From contig NW_005179256.1 of NCBI RefSeq assembly GCF_000350225.1, positions 27,673 to 91,672 on the forward strand: a stretch of DNA of 64,000 bases, read 5' to 3'. Below are positions 10,260 to 21,109 of the stretch, one piece after another; position 1 is the stretch's first letter, and each line of letters begins with the position of its first letter. Under the pieces are notes generated by a model. That model made no database searches. It saw only the letters and a list, made by a program, of their open reading frames with translations, and was not told where the DNA came from. A program made the translations under genes and the position numbers. Source of the stretch: Chondrus crispus (Eukaryota; Rhodophyta; Florideophyceae; Gigartinales; Gigartinaceae).

Positions 10260-11499
10260 AATTGGATCAAACGTGCGTGTCCTCTGGAGCTCAAATTGAG
10301 ATGAGCGACAACAATCAAGTCTCCAATTGGGCTCATCTCTGAATCTGAGATGCAAAACTGAGCTCACCAATAAACTTTATGATTCAATTAAAATTTATCT
10401 GCACTTTTCAACCCAATTTAAGGTCGTAGGTAGCCGGACCAAGCCACACGGGCTGGGCTGTGGGATGGGACCAGAAGGGAGGGGCTGGCCCCAGAATCAA
10501 TCGTTCTCAGGGCCCAGGTTCCAGAATCCTCCAGCGATGCATGGATTTTGACCCTCACAAGCACGGCTCTGGTTGTGCTTTACTGTATCCTTATGGTACA
10601 ACTTGTACCTCACTCGTACATCGCTCTCGTCGCGTCTGACAGAATCTCTGCCGAGTACCCGGAGGGTACAGCTTTGTTGATATCAACATTTGACATTTCA
10701 CACATTGTGGTATATGGGCAGCATGGTAGGCATGGACTCACTGGAGCAGTGTAGATTCTACACTGTAGACTGATGTGAAGAGGCGGGGACGGCTATTGAT
10801 CATGACTGCCTCATACATGTGGTGTAGTCCACAGTTTCATACTGGACGGGGTAAGAATTTTCGTATCCAAATTGGCCAAAACCAGCAACTTTGCATGTCT
10901 CATAACATAATGATACTACCAACAGTGCCCATCTAAATTTGAGACGTGATGTAAACAATTAAATAAGATGAGAATATTACATGTGATCTCAATATGAGAT
11001 GAGAATACTATATTTGATCTCAACATATCACGTAGAATTTGGAGCTCATGTCAATTTTCAGGCCAAGGATTGTTTTGTTGAAATGTGACCTTCACTCGAA
11101 GAGTGACAGATCTATCATCAAAAATATGACCCTATATTCTAAAACGGACATAAGAGGCAGCAAGTTCAACTGCTTCTTTGGGGAGCATGCTGGGACTTGA
11201 GGCAAAACATTTCCCACCAAAATATGGAGTCTCCCTGGTAGGTCGATAGTATCTGTAGGGGCATCCAGATTTTGGAGAGCTCGACACTTGGGTTTCCAAT
11301 TCTGAATATGCTTTGCCTATGTTCTGCCCACGGTACTGATCTTCGACGCCAGCTTCAACAACAGCTACAATCCGCCTGAGATCATTGCATTGATTGCCCA
11401 CAACATCGACGCCAGCTTCAAATATACCACTACTATCTTGTGGAGAGCACTGCAATCTGCGTTTACAATTCGGATCGGGCGAGCTGTGTATGCATCCCA
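10260..11499. other. AT-rich spacer between transposase and helicase ORFs
   Basis: No convincing gene. Near 10966-11027 there are two imperfect 30-bp units, each AGATGAGAATA followed by GATCTCAA, which can pair as small hairpins. The strand-opposite frame at 11132-11587 is a shadow of the helicase start and spacer, with no recognisable motif. Confidence 0.5.
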
Positions 11500-13089
11500 A
11501 TGGATGCAGTTCAGAAAAGAGCGTTTGATGCATTCTGCAATGGGGAAAGTATTGCCCTGATTGGATCTGCAGGTTCTGGGAAATCATTTCTCATCAACAA
11601 AATGCTAGAGTGGGCGAGAAGGCAGTATTCGGAGGATGCCGTCATATCCTGCGCATTTACCAACAGTGCTGCAGAATCAATAGCAGGGAGTACAATTCAC
11701 AGCACTTTCAATGCCCTTCCGTCATGGAGATTTACGAATGAAAGTTTGTTACAAAGGGTGCTGGCGAAGAAAGCCACGACAGACAGAATTATGCGAATGA
11801 AAGTTCTGGTTATTGATGAAAATTTTCAGCTAAAGGCATGTGAGCTAGATGCTATTGAGTATGTTGTGCGGGTATTGACTCATTCGGAGAGGGATGCCGC
11901 TTTTCCGTTTGCTCGCAGGCAAATTATTATTTCAGGGGACCCGTTGCAGTTGGAACCCGTGAAGCTCCTCGAAAAAAGAAGAATTAATCTGTTTGCGTAC
12001 GAAGGAAGAAGCTGGCATAGGCTCTTCGGCGGGGATGGGGTAGGCCTTATTGCCTATTTGACTGCGAATCATAGACAGAAGAAGGACAGAGACTTTTTTG
12101 AGTTGTTGACAAGGATAAGAGGGGGAAGGCATACTCAAAAAGACATGATGAGTCTCAATTACACCAGAAATGGCCAACACGAACCATCACTTGGACATGT
12201 GCGCTTGTGTTTGCAGAAGAAAACAGCCAAGAAAATTACGATGAAACGACTGGGAGTGCTAAAATCCCAACTCGTTGTATCCCGGAAGTTTGATACTTTC
12301 TCCGAGAATGGGCTTCGGGAAGTTGCGACAGGAGGTATCAGAAAGCGGCTGGACGAAGCAATACCCCAGTAAATTCTTTTGAAACAAGGTGCTAGCGTCA
12401 CGCTTACTCGAAAATTTCGAGACTTGCTCCGTGGAACAATATGTGTAGTGCAGGAAATCTGGTCCAGACCTCTCAATATGTGTCTCAATCTGGACGGAAA
12501 TCAGATTCGAGACGGCCTTCAAACTCATAAGGAAATTTTGCCCGAAGTTGCTGTAGTTTCCAAAGCCGACAACGCCACGAAAGAGGCTATAACTTTGGAC
12601 CTTCGCTTCATGAAATTTGAAGTCTACCCAGATGATGGAACAATTCTGGCTACTCGATTCCAACTTCCAGTTATTCCAGCATACGCCCTGACAGTTTATC
12701 TGTCACAAGGTTTGTCGTTCGATCAAGTGGCAATAGACTTCTCAGAGGTGCGGAATTGGATGCCGGCAGGAGGAGCATACGTCGCTCTGTCCAGATGTCG
12801 CTCAAAATCTGGGCTATGGGTAAAAGGAATGCATCAAAAGTGCGTAGTGATTAGCCCACGAGCACGAGCATTTGAGCAATACATTGAGAAGATTGCTGAA
12901 GTACACCCACATCGCATTATTAGGAGTAACAACTCACAGAAAATATGGCGCGACGAAATTCCGATGCCGACAACTGCCAACGCACTATGTGTGCGATCTC
13001 AAGTTAAACTGGGGGGAAAGAGAGAAACGGAGAATATGAGAACAAAGTTGTTTATGGAGATGTTCAAGATATTCAAAAGCACTGGATGA
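11500..13089 (+). pseudogene. PIF1-family DNA helicase with one in-frame TAA
   Basis: Superfamily 1B helicase, about 529 codons from the ATG at 11500. Motif I GSAGSGKS (residues 22-29), Ia AFTNSAAESI, II VIDEN (Asp106-Glu107; PIF1 proteins usually have VIDE-S/A), III SGDPLQLEPV, IV LTANHRQ...FFELLTRIRGG, V YLSQGLSFDQVAID and VI YVALSRCRS all appear in order. A TAA at 12370-12372 lies between motif IV and the C-terminal motifs; the frame is the same before and after it, so one base change splits the gene. Known activity: 5'-3' unwinding of DNA. Such helicases also travel in Helitrons, but no Rep domain is seen here. It sits downstream of a KDZ-like transposase and could belong to the same element. 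Confidence 0.8.
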
Positions 13090-13234
13090 AGGACATTTAA
13101 AACATTAGAAAGGTGCTAAATCAAAGCATATGCTCCTATCTATTGTTTCAAACATTTCCTGTAGTAAAGTGGTGATACGGATCTCCACATTTTTCATTGT
13201 CATAGAGTAATTTATCGACAGTAAACTAATGCTA

Positions 13235-14155
13235 TGACATTCAAAGTTGTACCTCAAACATGTCCTTCTAATCAGTACATATCAAAATTACACTGCACAA
13301 AACAGAAGAAAGTGTAATACGACTCGCGTTGCTTTGTTCAAATGTTCGCCAAGGTTAAAAGCCCTTATCATGTGCTGAGAAGTTTCCAAATGGATACATA
13401 CGCAATTGCCGGAGGAAATCTTAATGTAATGTGCTTCTAAACAGAACATCTCAAAAGTACACTTCCCAAAAACGATAAAAGTTCTAATACTCTGCGCATT
13501 TATTTGCTCAAATGTTCGCCAAGCTTAAACTCCTGTACCATGTGCTGAGAAGTTTGGAGGTTTAAAATTCTTTGCATGTATTGATTGTGCAGTACACACA
13601 ATGTGGATTGAATTGATACAAAAGAAGAACATTGCAGCAAGTGCTCAGGTACTGACCTGACCACATCTATTTTGACCTTACTTGAGGAAATGAGAAGCGT
13701 TGCAGTTGGAGTTTTTTAGGGACAGAAGAATAGCCGAATGTTCAGAACTGGTTTCGGGGGCCTTCAAAACGTGGCCACAACACTTTCCAAATAGATAACT
13801 ATGCAGTTGGCGGAGGCAATCTTAATCGATTGTCCTTCTGAACAGTACCTCTCAACAGTACTCTCCACCAAACAGAATAAAGTATAATTCGCCAAGGTTA
13901 AAATCCCTTAACATGGACTGAGAAGTTCGGAAGTTTGAAGTTCTTTGCAAGTTTGATTATACAGAACATAAGTTGTGGATTTAATCGATACAAATGAAGA
14001 ACATTGCAGCGAGGGGTTAAGTACTGACCTCACCACATCTATTTTGACTTTACTTGAGAAAACGGGAAGCGTTGCAGTTAGAGTTGTGCAGGATCATAAG
14101 CATAGCTACATGCCCAGAACTGGTTTCTGAAGTCTTCAAAAAGAGGCCATTTATC
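13235..14155 (+). repeat. Diverged tandem repeat, about 2.4 units of 365-400 bp
   Basis: Unit 1 is about 13386-13785 and unit 2 about 13786-14155; 13235-13385 matches the first part of a unit. Shared blocks include TGTTCGCCAAGSTTAAA, GAAGAACATTGCAGC, CCACATCTATTTTGAC and GAAGCGTTGCAGTT. Unit 2 lacks a stretch of about 35 bp. No long ORF. It follows the helicase directly and may be subterminal repeat DNA of the same transposon. Confidence 0.75.
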
Positions 14156-14159
14156 ATGC

Positions 14160-14475
14160 GTGAAGGCCGTCAATCCTGAGCAAAGTTGCTTGTCATAGGC
14201 CATCAATTCTGAGAATCGTGGAATATGCATACGTGAAGGCCGTCAATTCTGAGCAAAATTGATGAGCTCTATTGCACTGTTGGCGAGGGGCGGGATAAAA
14301 GGTCTCATAGATAGTCTCGAAATCCAGATTTAAATCTGATACACAAAAAACGTTCCCGAGACCATCAAATTACTTACCCATTTTCAATTAATTGATGACC
14401 TTGGCGGCCTGCGTTGAAGGGGTCTTCCACAAGTGCTGTTTAGGCCATCAATTTCGAGGAAAATTGATGGGCAGG
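14160..14475. repeat. Four short copies of GGCCRTCAATYCTGAG
   Basis: Copies start near 14168, 14197, 14240 and 14442, the last followed by AATTGATGG so that CATCAATTT and AAATTGATG can pair. Spacing is irregular. It looks like a subterminal motif or a small decayed palindromic repeat. Confidence 0.5.
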
Positions 14476-15555
14476 GCAGGGGCATTTGGGGCGATTTTAT
14501 TTTGAAGTGCTGGACTTACAAGTGATCTTAATCTGAAACAGGATTAGTGCAGTTCATCTGAATTTGTTATGATTAATTCCAAATTATCCGAGTGTCTGCG
14601 TCCTGCTTATAATTGTTTCAATTTCTCTCCAAGCGACCACAGTAAAATTTTCTGGTCGCTTCTGCAAGTAAAAGAAAGCCATTTATTTTAAGCGAATTTC
14701 AACGTGCTCCTTGTTACACCGCTGTCCTTGCCCCACGAATCGGGGTGAAATGGATCACCGGAGGCGTCCTCGTCGTTCCACATCTTGCACCGGTGCCTAA
14801 TCCTGCCAGCTCCAACTCCTATTCCAGGCAGAGGTTCAACTTCAATGTGACTTTCTAGGGATGCCTGCGTTACTCCGTGTGATGTTCTCGCGCTGTAAGT
14901 CCTTGAAGCACTTATCATATCTACTGCCCACGCTTCCTTTCCCCCTCCTCCCCCCTCTCTCACTCCTTCCTTTACCTCCCTACTTTCTCTTCAATTGTTC
15001 CCCTATCATACCTCTCTCCCCCCCAAAAATTGATGGTCTCGAATTTCCCATATTGATATAAAGTTTTTCGATTTTTGGAATCACGACTGTTGATTCGATG
15101 TTTGTAATGTACCGTATAGCGTGTTGCGGTTCATGAATGATCATGTTCATGGCCTCCGGGGGAGTGATGAAAGCGCTCCGCAATTGCACGGTGTGGGAAA
15201 TTTAGAAACGGCAAAATTTGGTTATTTTTAAAAATGACAACAAGCCATCAATGCAATCCCGGGTGATCCCTGAAGCTCCCCCTTCGCCTCATAACCAGTG
15301 CACCACGGATATCCCATGCCCCAAAAGAGCTATGGGCCATTGAATGTACTGTTTTTGTACCACATTTACTCGCAACGCCAAGAGTGCAAGCAAACCTTTC
15401 CCGCCTCCTCCGCAAGAAGAACAAGAACAACAAATAACGACTAATAACGAAAAGAGATAAATAGAGACCGAGAGAGGGAGATTGAGAGAAGAGCAAGCGC
15501 CGCTTTGCCACCGCCGCCTATTCGAATCGGAACAACATCCCCTAATCCCAACACC
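14476..15555. other. Gene-poor stretch upstream of a small ORF
   Basis: No supported gene. A pyrimidine-rich tract (CTCCTTCCTT-type) lies at about 14930-15000, and AT-rich DNA at 15050-15245. The short open frames on both strands show no recognisable motif. Confidence 0.4.
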
Positions 15556-15864
15556 ATGGCTGATCCGTACAGTATCTTGGGCCTCACCCGCTTGGCAGAG
15601 CAAGCCGTCCGCCTCATTGCAAGTCTCATCGAAAGACACAAAGCCTACAAGGAAAACAAAAAGCTCTCTACCGAAATGCTCACCGCCTACACCGCCTTGC
15701 AGGCAGACATCACAAAGCCTCCCCCTGCGCCTCAACACGTCTCGATTTTCATGCCCTCGTCGTCCCAACGTTTCGTTTCATATTGCCCTTCGGCGCTCAA
15801 CTTCGACAACACTGAACAGAACCTTGCGCAGGACACCTCTACCGAACAGCGTGGTTCTGGCTAG
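15556..15864 (+). CDS. Small helical protein, uncharacterised
   Basis: 102 codons; ATG in ACACCATGGC. The first 55 residues are predicted mostly amphipathic helix (MADPYSILGLTRLAEQAVRL, then a Lys/Glu-rich helix), followed by a Pro/Ser-rich tail. The opening pattern (short Met-Ala/Asp-Pro...Leu-Gly-Leu, then long helices) resembles N-terminal helical modules of larger signalling proteins in fungi and algae, but I do not recognise the family. Two stop codons in frame end it. The next segment in the same direction is broken, so this may be exon-like debris of a larger gene. Confidence 0.35.
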   Translation: MADPYSILGLTRLAEQAVRLIASLIERHKAYKENKKLSTEMLTAYTALQADITKPPPAPQHVSIFMPSSSQRFVSYCPSALNFDNTEQNLAQDTSTEQRGSG

Positions 15865-15921
15865 CGCTTAGCATGACGTTGAAGCTTCACCTGGTCGTGG
15901 CAGGCCTGTGCTTCACAATCG

Positions 15922-16397
15922 TTGCGATGTCCTCTGTCGTCGCAGAGGCTCCGACACACCCTTCTGATCGACATGTGCGCTCTTCCACTCTTTCTCCTCA
16001 AGCTGTTCTTCCCTTCATTCCTACGCATTCACGCTTCTCGAAGCCGTCACCCCTTTCTCCCTGAACCACCATCTCGTGACTCAACGGAAATTGCGGAAGA
16101 ACTGGATGAGTATGATAAGGAAAGAGAGGAAACACAACTTCTGGAAGGAATTGTCTCCTCTGCCGAGAGTCTCATCGCGCATCAAAGCGACTACATGCAG
16201 TGGGAGATAGAGAAGACCTAGAGAAGCGCAAGCAAGGAGCGGACCGCCTTCACAATCGTATTCTACAAGCAGGCACGGGCATCCATACTCGCGCGACTCG
16301 CGCGGTCTTCGAGTCGATCAGACGAGGCATGGGTGATATGTTCAGGCCGTCGATAAGAGCCGAACATAATACTGCATCGATATATGTCAAGCTTGAT
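15922..16397 (+). pseudogene. Frameshifted acidic/coiled-coil ORF remnant
   Basis: One frame (to 16221) gives an acidic helix: EIAEELDEYDKEREETQLLE, then IVSSAESLIAHQSDYMQWEIEK. The following frame (from 16200) continues with DLEKRKQGADRLHNRILQAG. The two read as one helical protein broken by a frameshift near 16205-16215. It lies 58 bp after the small helical ORF and may have been the same gene. Function unknown. Confidence 0.35.
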
Positions 16398-16416
16398 TAG
16401 ATCGACTGCAATTAAT

Positions 16417-17875
16417 TTACTCACCTTGCTGGACAACCTCAGTTGCTTCCTCTTCCTCTGCTATTTTCATAATATCCTTCGGACGAATGTTTGTGGTACT
16501 CTCGTCGGAAGGATAGTTGTGATATATATGCATGATGTGGTCCAGGTTTTCCATTCCTAGAGAAGATCTCCTGTGGTTCGTGAAAATACCAGCCCCTGAA
16601 AATGAGCGTTGGTTTTCAATCTGAGAGCCAGTTATGCATAAAATGCCCGCGACAGTTTCACAATATGTGGGAATTTGTCCTGTTCCTGCAGTAACCATAA
16701 CATGCCATCCTCAAACTGCGTCCCTCCTTCGTAATTCAAAAAGCGATAAGAGGCAATTTCACGTTTCACAATGGCCCTAATTTCCAAATCATTGCTTTCA
16801 GAACTCTGTGACTTGCCAAAAACGGGTTAATATCCGTATCCATATATGTAGTCGATGGATTGCTTTCAGAAGCAATCACACTGCAATTGTGATCCTTTTT
16901 GTAAATAGTGCACAAAAAGCCCACCAAAACATTATCATACGCAGTGATAACCTGCAATCCCCCTTCCTTGCTTATGACCCTCAGTAAGCACTTCATGCTC
17001 GTATATCGCGGGTCTAGCACTAATGCGAGAATCCTGTATGGATTCATATCGTAATTGCATATACCGTGATCACATTGAAATACTTCGGGTAGAAAACTCT
17101 TTAGATAAGACACAATTTCGAGGCTCACTGCATTTTCCCACTCTAATAATTGCTGCTGAAGATCGTTGAGTTCCATATGACCTGCTCCAAGGCAGGCCGT
17201 ATCAACTGCTTTGTACCTCTCAATCAACTTCAAGGCTAGAACAATCGCATCAGATATAGCCCAATACTCAATTCCTTGATTTAGAACACAGCCCTCCAGA
17301 ATCATGTTGGCACCCGCAACGCAAATCGAATAACTTCCCATTCAGCATTAGACGGATCGCGGTGACTGTTGCCCACGTTTGCAGGCGATGAGTAGCAAAA
17401 ATGAACAGCATCTTTGTACTTATACATTTGATTCATCATCATTAGAACGGAACCAAAACGAGTCTTCACAGGAGCGCAAAGTTTCACCGGTTGCAGCTTA
17501 GCTTTCACACAAGACTCCTTCCAAATGCGATTCCCTCTACCGGATTTCTTAGTCCAAGTGATCGCTGACTGTAGTTTTCGCCGAATTTGACCAATGTTCG
17601 TCAAAGAAAGACCATCGTAGTCGTCAGATTTCAAGGTCCTTCTGCACAAATTGCTCATAATATGTGCCCAGCAATTGCTGTGATAAAGGTAACTAATATC
17701 AAGATACCCGCACTTGACCAGCCCAACAAGCGCCGATGTACACGTTCCAAGATTAGACCCACCGTCTGTGACGTAGGCAATTACTTTATCCTTGATCCCA
17801 TAATCTTTCAAAAGGCAAGACAGCTTGGCCGCAAAGTCCACTCCTTTCGATCCATCCATTTTCACGAGTTGAAGA
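16417..17875 (-). pseudogene. hAT-superfamily transposase, 5'-truncated and frameshifted
   Basis: Three consecutive minus-strand pieces. 17865-17302 holds the catalytic-core start (VIAYVTDGGSNL with Asp, then LYHSNCWAHIMSNL, matching the hAT D..N...C.AH pattern). 17341-16766 holds the middle, with ALVLDPRYTSMKCL (the usual LDPRYK). 16698-16417 holds the C-terminal dimerisation block (CITGSQIENQRSFSGAGIF, like S...SER.FS.AG). Two frameshifts separate them (near 17320 and 16730). The N-terminal BED zinc finger is missing because LTR-C begins at 17877. A dead remnant of a cut-and-paste transposon. Confidence 0.8.
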
Positions 17876-17876
17876 T

Positions 17877-18516
17877 TGTGGTATAACTACCTTCGTCCCG
17901 ACCACTCGGAAACGAGGGAGGTTAGAGGTAAGGGAGCGCGCACCGCTCGGTAACCCATGCGCGAACGCAGACCGTACGGATGGACTCGAAAAGAGGGAAG
18001 GCTCACGTGGCCGGTGACGCGCAGCCGGTTGGTAGTGTCAGATCCGGACGGCCGGTCACGGGTTAGAAGCCTGAGACTAAAAGGGAAACCGGAACGGGAT
18101 AGCAATTAGCCGTAAAGGGAGGGGAGGCGAGTCTGCCTCCCGTTTACTGGAACGGGGCAGGTGCCTCCGGTCTTAACCCCTAAGTGGGACGCCAGGACAC
18201 CTGTCCCGCTACAGTAGCTGTTACTTACTGTATACCAGCTACTGTGCTAAATTGGCTAATTTGTGCCATTAACTACTAATTACTAGTTAGCCACCGTACG
18301 GATTATACACGTGTGCCCGTGGCCACGATCCCGGCTAACGGTTGTGCCACGTGTTACCCGTGGCCACGCCCGCTGTTACCGGCTGTCCCACGTCGGACCC
18401 TTGGGGTACTACTGTGCACGGCGGCGGGCGCGTGTACGCCTGCTCGCCACAGTAGCACCCGCCCTCCCGCGCGGTTATCATCTCGCCAGGGGATTGTGGT
18501 ACGGAATTGTACTACA
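17877..18516 (+). mobile_element. LTR of element C (5' LTR)
   Basis: 640 bp, TGTGGTATAACTACC to GGAATTGTACTACA. It interrupts the hAT remnant on the left and is followed on the right by GATCCCCTTCC and the long element-C ORF. GC-rich, with repeated CACGTGT/CCCGTGGCCACG blocks and an AT-rich stretch near 18240-18300. No second copy was found in the window, so LTR identity rests on termini, position and analogy with family A. The region 59080-59180 shares the ACGTGTACCCGTGG style and may be a relative. Confidence 0.65.
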
Positions 18517-18845
18517 GATCCCCTTCCTTACTTCGCGACACGTCCCCGTCGCGGCCGATGTCTGCAATGAACGGCTTGCAGGGGGCACCCACCGTACGGA
18601 AAAGCCCGCGCCGACCGCGGGAACGCGGTCGGACTGCGGTCGACTCCATAGGGGAGCCTATGGAGCTTTTGGTATTTAACCGTGGCGGTTCCTCCGGTGC
18701 GGTGGCCGGTTTCCTCACGCTTCCCTTGTCCCCCACTACGAACCCCCTAACTCACCCCACAGCACACCCCACGACTCACTCCGCAACCACCACTATCCGC
18801 GCCCTTCCTCGCGCTTCTTCCCTTCTCTTTCCTCCTACCAACCCG

Positions 18846-20344
18846 ATGGCGGATCACCGCACGGAACGGGGACAGCCCCCACGCGAGCGGCCTCCCTCGG
18901 CGGCACCCGCGCCGGCGCTTTCGTTTCATCCGGCGCGGTATTCGCGCGCCGGGAACCAGCCCGCTATGGGTCCCTCTGACCGTCCGGCGCGTCTCACGGG
19001 TACCGGCGGCCTCCCGTCTCGGGGCCCTTCTCCCGACGAGCACGGGCCCTTGCCGCGCCCCCTAATATCAGCCCCGGCTCCCCAGGTCAGAGAGTTGACC
19101 GTACTGAGGCGGTCGCCCGACTGGGTCGCAGCTGCGGGACGCCCCGCAACCGAAGGGGGGACTCAGCCGGCGCGGCCTGATCCGTACGCGGTGACGCCCC
19201 CGGCAGCGGCGACGCCGCCGACAGGCTGGCTCCGCGCTGGGGTGCTTTCCGTCCGGTCCCTGTTGCCAGGGAGCGATTTGGACCACCGAGCGTCACGGGG
19301 TGGTCGGAACCCCTCGCAGGGGCAACCGCCGATGACCGTCGATACCTACATCGGTACGGCCTTCCCCGATTCCGCCCGGTTTCAAGCCATCCCGAGGCGG
19401 AGGGGCATCCGCACGCCCTCCCCTCGCGGACGAGTTCGGCAAGAACACTGCTCGGCTGCGTGGAGGACCCGTTGGCTCCATGCACCGCATCGGGTGATGG
19501 CCGACTCCCGTTCGGACCTCCTGTACGTCCGCTGCGCGGGCAAGGAGCAGTACCACGCGCAGTTGTTCGGTCTCTTCGAGCGGTTCGGCGGGGATGTGGA
19601 TCCCAGGACCCGCTTCCAACTGATGGCCTTCGCCCGCCCGTTCGACCGGTGGTACAGTGTAGCCAACCGCGCCCGGTGGGGTGAGAATTCCGCCAAGGAG
19701 AGCCGACTGCGGTGGCGCCGCGTGGATGCCTATTTCCACATGTGGCACATCACGGAATTCTTCGCGGTCCCCCTTTCGGCCCGAGGTCAGTTATACCCCG
19801 CCTTACCGGACGGATGGAGTAGCCTCGAGGCCCCGGAGTACCTCTGTGTCCCCACGCCCAGCGTCCTGGCGTATGTCGCTGCACGATGGATGCCGGTAGG
19901 TCCGTTCGGTCGGGAAGCCTCGGCGGGGACGCGCCGGCTGATCGATGCGATCATTCTTTCGGAATGGGCCGTCCTGGCCTTGCTGTGTTTTCTACACGCC
20001 GCACGGGACGGCCTTCCGTTTTTCACAAGGTGCCCGGACCCCCGCTTGGCAAGCCGGAATGCGAATGACCGCGGCGAGCGGGGCTCACTCTTCCGGTTAT
20101 CTCCGGGGCTTTTGCAGCTCATCCGGTCCGTCGGGGTGGCGGCCATCCTCGAGGGTACGTCCTTCGACCCGACTGGCGCCGAGGCCATCCTCGACTTCTC
20201 CGAGCGGTTGGACTGGTCCCTCCCCGAGCGGGGCGACTTCGTCTGGTACAGTTGGGCCCGCGGGTGCTCCCTGCGAATGCCGCATTGGGATGGCACCTCG
20301 GTGGAGGCTGCCAACTGGTACGAGCCCCTGCCGGACGTGGACAC
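18846..20344 (+). pseudogene. Element C long ORF, first part (split by element B)
   Basis: About 500 codons from the ATG at 18846 to the insertion point; the frame is open upstream to 18507 but lacks a better start. The N-terminal third is Pro/Arg/Ser-rich and probably disordered. The folded part from about 19500 (LLYVRCAGKEQYH... to DWSLPERGDFVWYSW) resembles the family-A ORF downstream of 62290: both have a LxEW...LL...L helix, then RLDWSLP / VDWDLIP, then GD[FY].W[YF].[PSW]. Position just after an LTR, no CCHC knuckle and no RT suggest a structural ORF of a non-autonomous LTR element. Reading frame continues exactly at 31338 once one GACAC copy is discounted. Confidence 0.6.
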
Positions 20345-21029
20345 TGTAGTATAATCCCCCCTGGGGCTTTTTAGTTAGATTAGATCAACAACGGGATCTA
20401 GTGCTGTAGAGCCCGATGCTCTACAGTACTACTGCGCGAGGCCACGTGTACCCCTCGGGTACCGGGCGCACGCGTGCACACGTGCACACGTGTACCGCGC
20501 GGGACGGAAGCGCGCGCACACACGTGTACTGTCAGCCACGATGGCTGACAGTATTACAGTACGGTCCGATCTGTACTACAGTAGTCCACTACAGTACTTC
20601 GGTACTGTAGTGTTATAGATTGTTTTGTATATTAAAGATGGAGCGGACCGGCGGGTTGGAGGAAGACAAGCACGGACTTGTCACCCACCGACCGTCAAGG
20701 TCCGACTTCCCGCTTATTTCTAAGGTAACGCTCGCTAATTACCTTAGAAGCGGCACCGAGCGCGGGTTGAGGACTCGCGCGGTACGCCCACGAGCCGGCT
20801 CCACCTCCGCCCGTCGGTACTGGATCGTTACCCAGTACCGCGCCGGGGCGTCGAGGTGTCGAACCGCTCGCGCGTACCGGCGTCCTCCCCGTTCCCGCTC
20901 TACCACGCTACCCGGGCCCGCTACCCGGTGCCGCTAGCTGGTGTCCCGCTTCACCCCCGTCTTCCCGATCGACAAGGGTCTCGGTCGAACTGTGCATACA
21001 CCCCTATCGCTGGGGGTGTTTATGCTACA
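20345..21029 (+). mobile_element. 5' LTR of complete element B
   Basis: TGTAGTATAATCC to TTTATGCTACA. Contains several hairpins: CTGTCAGCC...GGCTGACAG near 20528-20555, CTACAGTACTTCGGTACTGTAG near 20588, and GTACTGG...CCAGTAC near 20816. A TATA-like TGTATATTAAAG lies near 20627-20638. The hairpin set recurs in the solo LTR at 55407 and in LTR H, so it is conserved in the family. Confidence 0.95.
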
Positions 21030-21030
21030 G

Positions 21031-21049
21031 TGGTCTTCCGACCTAGAAG
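21031..21049 (+). promoter_or_regulatory. Primer-binding site of element B
   Basis: One base after the LTR, TGGTCTTCCGACCTAGAAG begins with the TGG expected opposite a tRNA 3' CCA. The same site with small changes follows the LTR end of B1 (minus strand, 3160-3175). The tRNA species was not determined. Confidence 0.75.
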
Positions 21050-21109
21050 ACCCTGGAGTCCGATCTCCGAGAAGACTTCCGCTTCCCTCCGCGAACCGAT
21101 GGCGTTGAG

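Noticed and set aside
18507..18845. Upstream start for the element-C ORF at 18507
   Set aside because: The start would fall inside the LTR end, without an ATG; the ATG at 18846 is more plausible.
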